From contig JAFUZJ010000067.1 of the NCBI GenBank assembly GCA_017476665.1, positions 1-61,946 on the forward strand: a stretch of 61,946 nucleotides of DNA, written 5' to 3'. Shown here piece after piece: positions 34,461-43,390 of the stretch. The position numbers and the translations under genes are program-made. The notes under the pieces are model-generated. The model was not told the origin of the DNA, ran no database searches, and saw nothing but the letters and a program-made list of their open reading frames with translations. Position 1 is the first letter of the stretch. Every line of letters starts with the position of its first letter. The DNA is from Lachnospiraceae bacterium. Its GTDB lineage: Bacteria > Bacillota > Clostridia > Lachnospirales > Lachnospiraceae.

Positions 34461-35870
34461 TTAGTCAACCGTCAACTCAGGATATTTCTCCTTAACTGCC
34501 TTCTTGAATGCTGCAAGAGCTTCATCCTTAGTCTGCTTGCCCTCAAAGTAATCCTTGAACACAGTCTGGAAAGACTCGTTACATCCCTGATCATAAGCGG
34601 AAATCTTGCTCATATCAACAAGCTCAGCTCCCTTAGCAAGCATCTCATAAGGGTTCTGTCCGCCGAGGATTGCAAGGTTACCGGAAGCATCTGCTGCCAA
34701 CTCCTTCAGAACCTCTTTATTGTTTACACAATCGGAATCCTGCTGAGCGATTTCTTTCATAACTGCGTTGTCAGTTGTCATGGTAAGGATAATATCCTTA
34801 ACAAGAGTAGGGTTATCTGTACCCTGTGCTGCGCAGATCCATGTGCCGCCCCAGAAGAAGCCCTGCGGTCCGGTGGTCAGACCCCAACCGCCCTGGTTAG
34901 CGATGGATCCAGCCTGATCAGCACCCATGGAGAAGTTGAAAAACCATGCCGGTCCAAAGTAAGCAAATACCTTACCTGCAGGATAGAAGCCACCCTTCCA
35001 CGTATCACCATCCCAAAGAGGATCAGTGGTGGTATACTTTGCATCATACAAAACCTTGGAATCATCAACCCACTTCATGATATTGTTATCGATTGTGAGC
35101 TTCCCATCCTTTACCCAAGGAGATGTTACATTGTTAGAGTATACACGGAAAGAATCGTTTACACTTGCCTCAACCAGATATCCCTTCTCGCCGAGCTTTG
35201 CAGCAGTTGCATTGAAAGTATCCCAATCCTTCACAAACTCCTGAACCTTTGCAGGATCATCTGTTCCAAGAACTTCCTTAGCAGCTGCACGGTTGTAGAT
35301 CAATCCTGCGGAACATGCCTGCCAGGATGCACCGCGGATTGCGCCGTTTGCATCGGTAACGATGTCCTTTGTATATTGATACTGCTTGGAAAGATCAGCA
35401 TCGCTGATACCCAACTCAGACAGGGGCATTGCAACGTTTGCACTGGCATCAACATACTTCAAAGCATAGTCAGCCTCTACCAGGAAGATATCGGTCTTCT
35501 TGTCGGCATCCAGACTTGCATTGCCGGGAAGCACTGCATCCAACTGATTCTGGTATGCATTGTTCTGGTTAGCTGTAACAATAAAGTTTACCGTCACATC
35601 ACCAATCTTACCGCCCGCAGTAGGATTATTGGCATCGTTCGGCTCATATCCGGGATAGTGATTGGTAAGACGGCTTGCGAACTCTTCGTTCCAAACCTGA
35701 ATGTTCAGAACCTTGCCCTCTGCTGCGTCGTTGTTAACTGCTGTGCCAGACTGTGCAGGCTGTCCTGCGCTGCTGCTAGGTGCAGGGTTTGTGCCTCCGT
35801 TGTTACAGCCAGCCATCATGGATGCTACCATAGCGGAAGCAAGTAAAGCACTAAGTACTTTTTTCTTCAT
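34461..35870 (-). CDS. Sugar ABC transporter substrate-binding lipoprotein
   Basis: The 469-residue protein has a lipoprotein signal (MKKKVLSALLASAMVASMMAGC, lipobox MMAGC with Cys-22), then a Pro/Ser/Gln/Ala linker. The mature part is a CUT1-type extracellular solute-binding protein (family 1): FLVEADYALKYVD, AGLIYNRAAAKEVLG and WGLTTGPQGFFWGGTWICAAQG. A GGGAGG RBS precedes the ATG. It is the first gene of the operon, and adjacency to a LacI regulator and cellobiose phosphorylase suggests a cello-oligosaccharide ligand. Confidence 0.92.
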   Translation of the reverse strand: MKKKVLSALLASAMVASMMAGCNNGGTNPAPSSSAGQPAQSGTAVNNDAAEGKVLNIQVWNEEFASRLTNHYPGYEPNDANNPTAGGKIGDVTVNFIVTANQNNAYQNQLDAVLPGNASLDADKKTDIFLVEADYALKYVDASANVAMPLSELGISDADLSKQYQYTKDIVTDANGAIRGASWQACSAGLIYNRAAAKEVLGTDDPAKVQEFVKDWDTFNATAAKLGEKGYLVEASVNDSFRVYSNNVTSPWVKDGKLTIDNNIMKWVDDSKVLYDAKYTTTDPLWDGDTWKGGFYPAGKVFAYFGPAWFFNFSMGADQAGSIANQGGWGLTTGPQGFFWGGTWICAAQGTDNPTLVKDIILTMTTDNAVMKEIAQQDSDCVNNKEVLKELAADASGNLAILGGQNPYEMLAKGAELVDMSKISAYDQGCNESFQTVFKDYFEGKQTKDEALAAFKKAVKEKYPELTVD

Positions 35871-35918
35871 TTTTTGTTCCTCCCTTTAGAAAAATGAATA
35901 ATAGTAACTGCATTTATA

Positions 35919-35947
35919 ATTATACCACCGCTCTCGCAGTAATACAA
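35919..35947 (-). promoter_or_regulatory. Promoter of the sugar ABC operon
   Basis: Minus strand: TTGTAT (35942-35947), 17-base spacer, perfect TATAAT (35919-35924), between the LacI stop and the binding-protein start. Confidence 0.65.
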
Positions 35948-36002
35948 ATGCCTTTTTCAAAATTATCGGGTTCCTGCCGGCAGATTTTTGATCCCGCAGG
36001 CC

Positions 36003-37049
36003 TTACGTCCGCTTCCGTTTCCGCCCCGTCTCGCTGCTTTGCAGGTTCGCTACCGATTTGCCCTCAATCAGATGTCCCGGTATGGTGACCTGCTCGATCA
36101 GTGTGGATTTTGGTCTCTCAATCAGGCTGATCAGCTCTCTCGCAGCTGCCACGCCGATCTGCTCCGTGTCCTGCTGCACCGTTGTCAATTGCGGCTGCAG
36201 GTGTTTCCCCAGCGGGATTCCGTCGTATCCGGCCACCGAAATATCTTCCGGTATGCGTAAGTTTCTCTCCCGGATCGCATTCATCCCTCCGACCGCCGCA
36301 TAATCATCCGGATACAGGATACAGGTGGGCGGTTCTTTCAGATCCAGAAGTTCCTCCGTCACCCGATAACTTTTATCTGTGTTCCGGTAAGGCGCCTCCC
36401 GCACATATTCATCCGGGATCTCCAACCCGAATTCCTCGGCCGTCCGATAAAAACTGGCCAAGCGCTTCGTCGTCACGTTGGAAGCTGCGCCATGGATATA
36501 AGCAATCCGCTTATGTCCCTGCCTACAGACATATTCCATCAGTTCATGCATGCCGCCGGCATTGTCGGAAAGTACTGCGATATGGTTATCATATATGTAG
36601 TCGATCGTCACCACCGGAATATTGCTCTGCACCAACTCTGAGACCTCCGGGTCATCAAAATCGATACAGGCGATCGCCACTCCGTCAAAGCCCCGGTATC
36701 TGCTGTGTTCCAGATAAGTCATCCTGTCCTTGCGGTTCTTGCTGCTATTAATAAAAGTAATGTCATAACCGCATTTCTCGGCCATCCGTTTAAAACTGTC
36801 CAGTACACTGGCGAAATAATCATGCGTCAATCCGCTTCTCGCATCATCCACAAACAGGACTCCGATTCCGTGGGTCTTATTTGTCTTCAGCGCTCTCGCA
36901 GAAGAATTCGGAGAATACCCCATCTGTCTGGCAACCTCTCTGATATGCTGTTTGGTTTCCTCTCCGATATCGCTGTGATCATTCAGTGCCTTGCTGACCG
37001 TCGCCACCGATACGCCACAAGCTTTGGAGATGTCCTTCATCGAGACCAT
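36003..37049 (-). CDS. LacI family transcriptional regulator
   Basis: The 348-residue protein has the LacI helix-turn-helix and hinge (MKDISKACGVSVATVSKALN, then SPNSSARALKTNKTHGIGVLF) and a periplasmic-binding-protein-like effector domain (YIHGAASNVTTKRLASF, CILYPDDYAAVGGMNAIRE, ISVAGYDGI). AAGGAG lies 6 nt before the ATG. It is divergent from cellobiose phosphorylase and ahead of the ABC operon, so it very likely represses one or both. The palindrome at 37320-37331 is its best operator candidate. The inducer is probably the imported sugar or its phosphorolysis product. Confidence 0.93.
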   Translation of the reverse strand: MVSMKDISKACGVSVATVSKALNDHSDIGEETKQHIREVARQMGYSPNSSARALKTNKTHGIGVLFVDDARSGLTHDYFASVLDSFKRMAEKCGYDITFINSSKNRKDRMTYLEHSRYRGFDGVAIACIDFDDPEVSELVQSNIPVVTIDYIYDNHIAVLSDNAGGMHELMEYVCRQGHKRIAYIHGAASNVTTKRLASFYRTAEEFGLEIPDEYVREAPYRNTDKSYRVTEELLDLKEPPTCILYPDDYAAVGGMNAIRERNLRIPEDISVAGYDGIPLGKHLQPQLTTVQQDTEQIGVAAARELISLIERPKSTLIEQVTIPGHLIEGKSVANLQSSETGRKRKRT

Positions 37050-37259
37050 AACCTGCTCCTTGTCTGTCGTTGGGCATCCAGTGACACCGCGTCGTATTAC
37101 TTAATCGTTTTCGTAAGACAAATATATACCTTTTTGCCAACTTTTGCAACAGTTTTTAGACTTTTTTAATCATTTTGTCTATATTTTACAGATGTGCAGA
37201 CTTGTTTTTGTCTATTTTTTCAAACTTTGTCCGAAAATGCGAATTCTTTTTAGTTTCTA

Positions 37260-37288
37260 TTGCATTTTTGAATTTAGTTCGGTATAAT
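37260..37288 (+). promoter_or_regulatory. Cellobiose phosphorylase promoter
   Basis: Plus strand: TTGCAT (37260-37265), 17-base spacer, perfect TATAAT (37283-37288). Transcription would start near 37295, about 90 nt before the gene. The other part of 37050-37383 holds the divergent LacI promoter region (candidate TTGCAA, 17 bases, TATATT on the minus strand near 37125-37155). Confidence 0.75.
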
Positions 37289-37319
37289 TTTATCCAGGCA
37301 ATTCATTACTTAACGCTAC

Positions 37320-37331
37320 TTAAACGTTTAA
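37320..37331. promoter_or_regulatory. LacI-family operator
   Basis: TTAAACGTTTAA is a perfect 12-bp palindrome with the central CG typical of LacI/GalR operators. It lies about 30 nt downstream of the predicted start of cellobiose phosphorylase transcription, fitting a road-block repressor site. A similar half-site (TTAATCGTTTTCG, about 37098-37110) lies near the LacI gene start. Confidence 0.7.
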
Positions 37332-37383
37332 TTAATGCAGTCAAACGCGGTATCTAAAACTATACGAACGGAGGTTACAAGCT

Positions 37384-39819
37384 ATGAAATTTGGTTACTT
37401 TGATGATGCAGCGCAGGAATACGTCATCACCACCCCAAAAACGCCCCTGCCCTGGATCAACTACCTTGGCTCAGGGGAATTTTTTACCTTGCTGTCCAAC
37501 ACCTGCGGCGGCTATACTTTTTATAAAGATGCAAAGCTGCTGCGCCTGACCCGTTATCGTTACAACGATGTGCCCGGCGATGTGAACGGCAAATACTTCT
37601 ATATTAAAGAAGGAAACACTGTGTGGAATCCCGGTTGGAAGCCTACCAAGACCGAGCTTGACTCCTATGAGTGCCATCACGGCATCGGCTACAGCCGCTT
37701 CGTTTCTTCCAAAGACAAATTGAAAGCTGACCTCCTTGTGTTTGTACCCAATCAGGACAATTGCGAGATCAGCAAGCTGACTCTGACCAACGAGTCTGAT
37801 CAGACAAAAGATTTCTCCGTATTTTCTTATGTAGAGTGGTGTCTGTGGAATGCGGACGACGATATGAAGAATTTCCAGAGGAACTTAAGCACCGGCGAGG
37901 TTGAGGTGGTCGGCTCCACAATCTATCACAAGACCGAGTACCGCGAGCGCCGCAACCATTACGCGATTTATTCCGTGAACGCACCGGTTGCCGCTTTCGA
38001 CACCAGCAGAGATGCTTTCTTAGGTGCTTACAGAGGTGCCGACGAACCCGAAGCCGTGGAGAACGGCGCCTGCACTAACTCCATCGCCAGCGGCTGGTCG
38101 CCCATTGCAGCGCATCAGCTGAATGTAAAGCTGACTCCCGGCGAAAGCAAGACCTTTGTCTTCGTGCTGGGCTACATTGAGAATCCCCAGGAGGAAAAAT
38201 GGGAATCCTACGGCATCATCAATAAGAAACCCGCTGAGGCAATGCTTGCAAAATACAATACTACCGAGGCAGTGGACAAGGCATTCGCCGAGCTGCAGGA
38301 TTACTGGAAAGCTCTGCTCTCCAAGTACACCGTAAAGAGTGACAACGACAAAGTGAACCGTATGGTAAATATCTGGAACCAGTATCAGTGTATGGTAACC
38401 TTCAACATGTCCCGCTCCGCTTCCTATTACGAGTCTGGAATCGGTCGCGGCATGGGCTTCCGTGACTCCTGTCAGGATCTGCTGGGCTTTGTGCACCTGA
38501 TCCCCGACCGTGCGAGAGAGCGTATCATCGATATCGCTTCCACCCAGTTCCAGGACGGCAGCGCGTACCATCAGTACCAGCCCCTGACCAAGAAGGGCAA
38601 CGCCGACATCGGCAGCGGCTTCAACGACGATCCGCTCTGGCTCATCGCAGGCACCAGCGCTTATGTGCGTGAGACCGGCGATACTTCCATCCTAAACGAG
38701 ATGGTACCTTTTGACAACGATATGAGCGTGGCGACTCCTCTGATGAACCACTTAAAGCGCTCTTTGGATTACATCATCAACCACAAAGGCCCTCACAACC
38801 TGCCTCTGATCGGACGTGCGGACTGGAACGACTGTCTGAACCTGAACTGTTTCTCCGAGCATCCCGGCGAGTCTTTCCAGACTTTCGGTCCCAGCGAAGG
38901 GCCCGTTGCGGAGTCCGTATTCATCGCAGGTATGTTCGTCAAATACGGCGAGGAATATGCACAGCTGGCTGAACTGCTGGGCGACGATGCTGAGGCAGCA
39001 AGAGCCCGCGAGGAAGTACAGAAGATGTACGACGCTATCCTCAAAGACGGCTGGGACGGCGAATGGTTTGTCCGAGCCTACGACGCATACAGCCACAAGG
39101 TTGGTTCCAAGGAATGCAAGGAAGGTCAGATCTACATCGAGCCCCAGGGCTTCTGTGTTCTGGCAGGTGTCGGCGTAAAGGAAGGTCTGGCGGAGAAGGC
39201 TCTGAATTCCGTAAAGGAAAGACTGGACACCAAGTACGGCGTGATGATCCTGCAGCCTGCTTACACCGAGTATCACTTAGAGCTTGGCGAGGTTTCCTCC
39301 TATCCGCCCGGATACAAAGAGAATGCCGGTATCTTCTGCCATAACAACCCTTGGGTTTCCATCGCGGAAACCGTTCTGGGACGCGGCGACAGAGCTTTTG
39401 AGATCTACCAGAAGACCTGCCCCGCTTACACCGAGGAGATCAGCGAGATCCATCGCACCGAGCCTTATGTATATGCTCAGATGATCGCCGGCCGTGACGC
39501 CGTATTCCACGGCGAGGCCAAGAACAGCTGGCTGACCGGTACCGCCGCATGGACTTTCGTCAACATCTCCCAGTACATTCTGGGTGTGTATCCGACCCAC
39601 AAGGGTCTGTCCGTGAATCCCTGCGTACCGAAGGGATTCGGCGACTTTTCACTTACCCGTAAGTTCCGCGAGGGCACTTACAACATCACCGTGAAGAATC
39701 CGAACAATGTGGAGAAGGGCGTAGTTTCCCTGACCGTGGACGGCAAGGCTGTGGAAGGTTGTGTAATTCCTTACGAGAAGGGCAAAGAGACCTATGACGT
39801 TGTGATCACAATGGGTTAG
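37384..39819 (+). CDS. cbp: Cellobiose phosphorylase (GH94)
   Basis: The enzyme splits cellobiose with phosphate into glucose 1-phosphate and glucose, saving ATP. At 811 residues it has the length of clostridial cellobiose phosphorylase and shares its N-terminus ([21 protein letters not shown]) and many blocks: [49 protein letters not shown], the catalytic Asp in RADWNDCLN (about 480-483) and [11 protein letters not shown]. It has no signal peptide and acts in the cytoplasm. GGAGGT lies 8 nt before the ATG. Its codons look more uniform and C-rich (AAC, TAC, GGC) than flanking genes, suggesting high expression. Confidence 0.96.
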   Translation: MKFGYFDDAAQEYVITTPKTPLPWINYLGSGEFFTLLSNTCGGYTFYKDAKLLRLTRYRYNDVPGDVNGKYFYIKEGNTVWNPGWKPTKTELDSYECHHGIGYSRFVSSKDKLKADLLVFVPNQDNCEISKLTLTNESDQTKDFSVFSYVEWCLWNADDDMKNFQRNLSTGEVEVVGSTIYHKTEYRERRNHYAIYSVNAPVAAFDTSRDAFLGAYRGADEPEAVENGACTNSIASGWSPIAAHQLNVKLTPGESKTFVFVLGYIENPQEEKWESYGIINKKPAEAMLAKYNTTEAVDKAFAELQDYWKALLSKYTVKSDNDKVNRMVNIWNQYQCMVTFNMSRSASYYESGIGRGMGFRDSCQDLLGFVHLIPDRARERIIDIASTQFQDGSAYHQYQPLTKKGNADIGSGFNDDPLWLIAGTSAYVRETGDTSILNEMVPFDNDMSVATPLMNHLKRSLDYIINHKGPHNLPLIGRADWNDCLNLNCFSEHPGESFQTFGPSEGPVAESVFIAGMFVKYGEEYAQLAELLGDDAEAARAREEVQKMYDAILKDGWDGEWFVRAYDAYSHKVGSKECKEGQIYIEPQGFCVLAGVGVKEGLAEKALNSVKERLDTKYGVMILQPAYTEYHLELGEVSSYPPGYKENAGIFCHNNPWVSIAETVLGRGDRAFEIYQKTCPAYTEEISEIHRTEPYVYAQMIAGRDAVFHGEAKNSWLTGTAAWTFVNISQYILGVYPTHKGLSVNPCVPKGFGDFSLTRKFREGTYNITVKNPNNVEKGVVSLTVDGKAVEGCVIPYEKGKETYDVVITMG

Positions 39820-39852
39820 ATCAGACAGATCAAGAAAACAGATAAAACTTTC

Positions 39853-39890
39853 AAAACGGGGGTGCCGCGTCAATGCGACATCCCCGTTTT
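39853..39890 (+). terminator. Terminator of cellobiose phosphorylase
   Basis: AAAACGGGG pairs with CCCCGTTTT (39853-39861 with 39882-39890), and the inner part pairs further. The stem ends in TTTTAT. It is symmetrical and could work in both directions. Confidence 0.85.
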
Positions 39891-39950
39891 ATATACCTTC
39901 TGCTTGACAAATTAATTGAATAAGGGCCTGTATTATGGTAAAATATCACC

Positions 39951-40092
39951 AACGAAAGGCGATGATTTCTGACCTTCCACAAGATAAACAAGAAGAATAC
40001 AAAAGACAAAAAGAAGATATTTTGCTGAAGAAATAACCTAAAATGACCTAAGGTGCAGGCTCTTATTCAATCATTAAGAGCCTGCACCTTTT
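39951..40092 (+). ncRNA. Candidate small RNA or small-ORF transcript
   Basis: A plus-strand unit with its own promoter (TTGAAT 39916-39921, 17-base spacer, TAAAAT 39939-39944; a perfect TTGACA also lies at 39904-39909) and a strong terminator at 40050-40092. The transcript would be about 140 nt. It contains a 24-codon ORF (39962-40036, ISDLPQDKQEEYKRQKED core, very Lys/Glu/Gln-rich), but AAAGG is only 2 nt from its ATG, so translation is uncertain. Its 3' end is antisense to the last codons of the convergent GH43 gene. Confidence 0.4.
40050..40092 (+). terminator. Strong hairpin embedded in the 3' end of the GH43 gene
   Basis: A perfect 15-bp stem (40050-40064 with 40076-40090) with an 11-base loop and TTTT at 40089-40092 on the plus strand. 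On the minus strand it covers the last codons and stop (40067-40069) of the ankyrin-GH43 gene, where no T-run follows, so it serves mainly the plus-strand transcript. Confidence 0.8.
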
Positions 40093-42076
40093 CATATAAT
40101 TCCTCGGTAAAGTCTTCAAACTCCGCCCGATACGCAGCACCGTCCCCGGCATAGGCATACATTCCCACCATAGCGCCAGTGAACCGCTTGCCTTTCTTCA
40201 GTCCCTCATCACACAGATAATAGACATTCTCAAGGGCAGCACTTTCCTCCTCCCAATCTGTTCCGTCATCCGCGCAATAGGAAAATTTCCTCGCCAGCCC
40301 CTTTGTCGCCACCCGGAAAAGGATGCTCTTCCACGCGGTTACCTGCACTTTCTCAAAACCGGATCTTCGCACCTCATCTCCGATCTTCTCCAACACGCCT
40401 ATGTACACCCCATCTTCCTCCGCGAACAGACCGTACTTTACAAAGGTATTCTCATCATAATAGCACACCATGCCGCAGTTCTGTCCCGGCTGCAGCTTCG
40501 GAATCCGCATCCGCACCTGCGCCGTAAAATCAAACGCCGTCTGCCTGCGCACCAGAATATTTCTGGCGTCAATGGTATCCAGATCCGCTTTGCTCCCCTT
40601 GATCAGCACATGTCCGTCTGCAAAAGTAAAGCCGTCTTTTTCCGGAGCCCGCACAGACAGCCACTGTCTATACAGGGTATCCGCGGAAAATCCCGGGATT
40701 GCCTGGGTCTTAGTCATCCCTGCCTTGTCCGCCGCCTCTGCCGCAGCCACATCCGCCTGGGCATCAACCGCCCTCGCCGCCCCCGTTCGCGGCTTCACCT
40801 GCAGACAGGACGGTCCCTTCAAATCGTTCACAATAGGCCACCCGTCCGCCGTCCACGTGATCGGATCCAGTGCGGTTTCCCTGCCCAACATGCTGTATGC
40901 CGAACCGTCCGCCCCTACCAGCTTCCGCCCGCACAGATACACCATATACCAATCGCCTTGGGCGGTCTGCACGGGTTTTCCGTGCCCGCAGCGCTGGATC
41001 CCTGCACCGGCGTCCTCCTGACGCATGATCGGATTGTACGGACAGGGCTCGTAATTCCCCTTTAACGTCCGGCTCCTGGAAACCGTGATCCGATGCCCCG
41101 GTCCGGTGCCGCCCTCCGCCTCAAACAGATAATAATATCCGTCCTTCCGAAGCAAATGCGGTCCCTCCGGCGCCCGCTTGTTGTCCCCATAGTACAAAAG
41201 CTCCGCCTCGGAAATCTGCTTCGTGCAATCCTCATTTAATTCAAAAATCCGCGCGCCGCGATTTAACAGCATATAATGCCTGCCGTCCTCATCCGTAAAG
41301 ATGGACGGATCGATCCCGTCCTCATCAATGATCGCCGGCTTACTATACGGCCCCTCCGGCTTCTCGGAACTCACCACGATCTGCTTGCGGTACACCGTCC
41401 CGTCATCATTCAGCCGATAGGTGGCCGTGATATAAAATCTGCCGTCCGCATACGAAATATCCGGCGCCCAGTATCCTCTGCCCCCCTCAATGCCGTCCAA
41501 CATGCACCACTCCGGCTCCGTGATCGCATGCCCGATGATCTCCCAGTGGATCAAATCCTTCGAGTGCGACACCGGAATACAGGGAAAATACACAAAGGTG
41601 GAATTTACCATATAATAATCCTCCCCCACCCGCACAATGGACGGATCCGGGAAAAATCCCGTACGGATCGGATTTTTGTACATATCCTGGAGCGCCGCGC
41701 CCACGTACTGCTCAAAATAATCCACCAGCTCTCCGAATCCAAGCCGCGCCGCCAGCTCATAAGGCGTCTCCAGGTCAAAATCTCCCGTCACCGGCGACAT
41801 GCCCACCTTCTCCACAAGATACCGGCACACCTCCACACTTCCCGACAGCACTCCGTAATGCAGAATATTCCTGTGCTTATCGTCCACAATGTTCATGCTG
41901 GCTCTGGAATACTCCACCACATATTTCACCAACGCAAGATTTCCCGTCCGCGTCGCCAGGAAACTCATTAACGTCCCCGCTTCATCCTTCCGATCGATTT
42001 TCGACGGTTCCTCTTCCAGAATACGCCTGACCTCCGCCACATCTTCCTGCAAAATTGCCTGTTCTATATCCTGCAT
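40067..42076 (-). CDS. Ankyrin-repeat / GH43 fusion protein
   Basis: The 669-residue protein begins with ankyrin-like repeats (about 1-125: EAGTLMSFLATRTGNLALVKYVVE, KHRNILHYGVLSGSVEVCRYLVE, ETPYELAARLGFGELVDYF). A five-bladed GH43 catalytic domain follows (about 135-430) with the base Asp in FPDPSIVRVGEDYY, Asp in DGIDPSIFTDEDG and the acid Glu in APEGPHLLRKDGYYYL. A C-terminal beta-sandwich (about 475-660) resembles the GH43 accessory domain. No signal peptide, so it is cytoplasmic, probably cutting arabinosyl or xylosyl ends of imported oligomers. GGAGG precedes the ATG. The ankyrin fusion is unusual for a glycosidase. Confidence 0.9.
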   Translation of the reverse strand: MQDIEQAILQEDVAEVRRILEEEPSKIDRKDEAGTLMSFLATRTGNLALVKYVVEYSRASMNIVDDKHRNILHYGVLSGSVEVCRYLVEKVGMSPVTGDFDLETPYELAARLGFGELVDYFEQYVGAALQDMYKNPIRTGFFPDPSIVRVGEDYYMVNSTFVYFPCIPVSHSKDLIHWEIIGHAITEPEWCMLDGIEGGRGYWAPDISYADGRFYITATYRLNDDGTVYRKQIVVSSEKPEGPYSKPAIIDEDGIDPSIFTDEDGRHYMLLNRGARIFELNEDCTKQISEAELLYYGDNKRAPEGPHLLRKDGYYYLFEAEGGTGPGHRITVSRSRTLKGNYEPCPYNPIMRQEDAGAGIQRCGHGKPVQTAQGDWYMVYLCGRKLVGADGSAYSMLGRETALDPITWTADGWPIVNDLKGPSCLQVKPRTGAARAVDAQADVAAAEAADKAGMTKTQAIPGFSADTLYRQWLSVRAPEKDGFTFADGHVLIKGSKADLDTIDARNILVRRQTAFDFTAQVRMRIPKLQPGQNCGMVCYYDENTFVKYGLFAEEDGVYIGVLEKIGDEVRRSGFEKVQVTAWKSILFRVATKGLARKFSYCADDGTDWEEESAALENVYYLCDEGLKKGKRFTGAMVGMYAYAGDGAAYRAEFEDFTEELYEKVQALND

Positions 42077-42112
42077 ACACTTTCCTCCGCACAGACTTTA
42101 TCCACTAAAAAC

Positions 42113-42141
42113 AGTATACCATACGGATACCCCCCTGTCAT
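42113..42141 (-). promoter_or_regulatory. Promoter of the ankyrin-GH43 gene
   Basis: Minus strand: ATGACA (42136-42141), 17-base spacer, TATACT (42113-42118), about 40 nt before the start codon. It is divergent from the zinc-ribbon promoter. Confidence 0.65.
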
Positions 42142-42202
42142 TCAGCAAATGTACAAAATCAAATACAAACGCCATGTACTTGATTTCGTACATTCCATCA
42201 TG

Positions 42203-42231
42203 TTGACAACCCCAAAAGAATAAGATAGAAT
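42203..42231 (+). promoter_or_regulatory. Promoter of the zinc-ribbon membrane protein
   Basis: Plus strand: perfect TTGACA (42203-42208), 17-base spacer, TAGAAT (42226-42231), about 50 nt before the start at 42281. Confidence 0.75.
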
Positions 42232-42280
42232 GAACAACGTTTCGAGGAAAAAGATTAAACAAAGAAGAGGTAGATGAAAG

Positions 42281-42955
42281 ATGAATTGTCCGATCTGTAA
42301 TACTGAAGTAGGCGATAACTACAAATTCTGCACCAAGTGTGGCTTAAGACTTGCACCGGCTGTAAGAATGGCTGCCAAATCGGAAGTACAGGAAGCGCCC
42401 AAGGCCGCAGCTTCTGTGGAAGCTCCCAAGGCAACAGCTCCTCAGGCACAAGCTCCCGCTGCAGCGCCCGCGCCCCGCGCGATTCCGCCTGTACCTGTAC
42501 AGCCCTGGAAAACCGAGTCCGCTCCGGAACCCGCTACGCAGAAGTCCAAAAAGGCACCCAGCATTCTGGTTGCTGCTATCGCTACAATCGTTGTGGTTGC
42601 AGGCGGCATTTTGATCTTTGGCAAGGACAACGAGCCCGCCGTCAGCGCTGCACCGACTACACCGGCTGAAACCGCCGTTTACGATGCTTCCGAGGATACG
42701 GACGAAGTTTACGAAGCTTCCGAAGATCTGGACGAGGAAGAGTCTACCGCTTCTGTAAATACATCTGTAACATACGATGACGAGGAAGAAGATGAGGACG
42801 AGGATGTTGCTCCTGTAAGCACAACCTCCTCTGCAAGCTATGAGGACGAAGAAGATGAGGACGAGGATGACGGCTATATCGCTCCCGCGCCTGCAGCTTC
42901 CAAGACCACCGTTACCTCTTCCAGCTACGATGACGAGGAATGGCCGGAGGAATAA
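42281..42955 (+). CDS. Zinc-ribbon membrane protein with an acidic exposed tail
   Basis: The 224-residue protein has an N-terminal zinc ribbon (Cys 3, 6, 17, 20), an Ala/Pro-rich linker (about 25-90), one membrane helix (about 93-113) and a C-terminal tail of about 110 residues extremely rich in Asp, Glu, Ser and Tyr (DDEEEDEDED, YEDEEDEDED, SYDDEEWPEE). The zinc ribbon should be cytoplasmic and the acidic tail outside. Zinc-ribbon-TM proteins are common in Lachnospiraceae, but this tail is not a known domain. It is a single-gene unit with promoter and terminator. Confidence 0.8.
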   Translation: MNCPICNTEVGDNYKFCTKCGLRLAPAVRMAAKSEVQEAPKAAASVEAPKATAPQAQAPAAAPAPRAIPPVPVQPWKTESAPEPATQKSKKAPSILVAAIATIVVVAGGILIFGKDNEPAVSAAPTTPAETAVYDASEDTDEVYEASEDLDEEESTASVNTSVTYDDEEEDEDEDVAPVSTTSSASYEDEEDEDEDDGYIAPAPAASKTTVTSSSYDDEEWPEE

Positions 42956-42985
42956 TATTATACCTCATAACAAATATAAAGCATC

Positions 42986-43014
42986 CCCCGGAGTCGCAAC
43001 CTCCGGGGTTTTTT
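42986..43014 (+). terminator. Terminator of the zinc-ribbon gene
   Basis: CCCCGGAG pairs with CTCCGGGG (42986-42993 with 43001-43008, loop of 7) followed by TTTTTT. The first ATG of the kinase fragment begins directly after the T run (43015). Confidence 0.93.
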
Positions 43015-43386
43015 ATGATTGAAAAAGACAGACTGCGCATGGAACAGGCAATCGACAATGTTGTGAGCAACTCCTGTAAATATGCCGGAACAGATATTCA
43101 TGTCAGCTTCGACAGCTATTCGGTGGAAACCTCCATGGACCAGACCGCAGGCGGAATGAAAGCGGAATTCCTGCGTATCCACATCAAGGATGAAGGTCCC
43201 GGCGTCAGCGAGGAAAAGCTTCCCCTCATCACTGAGAAATACTATCGTGGCAGCAATTCAGCCAAAATAGCCGGTTCCGGACTCGGCTTCTATCTGGTGA
43301 AATACTACATGGAAAAACAGGGCGGCGGCCTGGAATACTACAATGATAACGGCTTTACCGTGGAGCTGCTGCTGAGAAAAGTGTAG
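43015..43386 (+). pseudogene. Remnant of a sensor histidine kinase (ATPase domain only)
   Basis: The 123 codons encode only a HATPase_c domain: N box (IDNVVSNSCKYA), G1 (DEGPGV), F region (EKYYRG) and G2 (GSGLGFYLVKYYMEKQGGG), ending in the usual LLLRKV. Sensor, HAMP and phospho-accepting His domains are absent. It has no RBS and begins right at the T-tract of the preceding terminator, and it stops 4 nt from the convergent VWA gene. No response regulator is adjacent. The best reading is a decaying or deletion-truncated kinase gene; a functional mini-ATPase is less likely. Confidence 0.75.
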
Positions 43387-43390
43387 TGTG

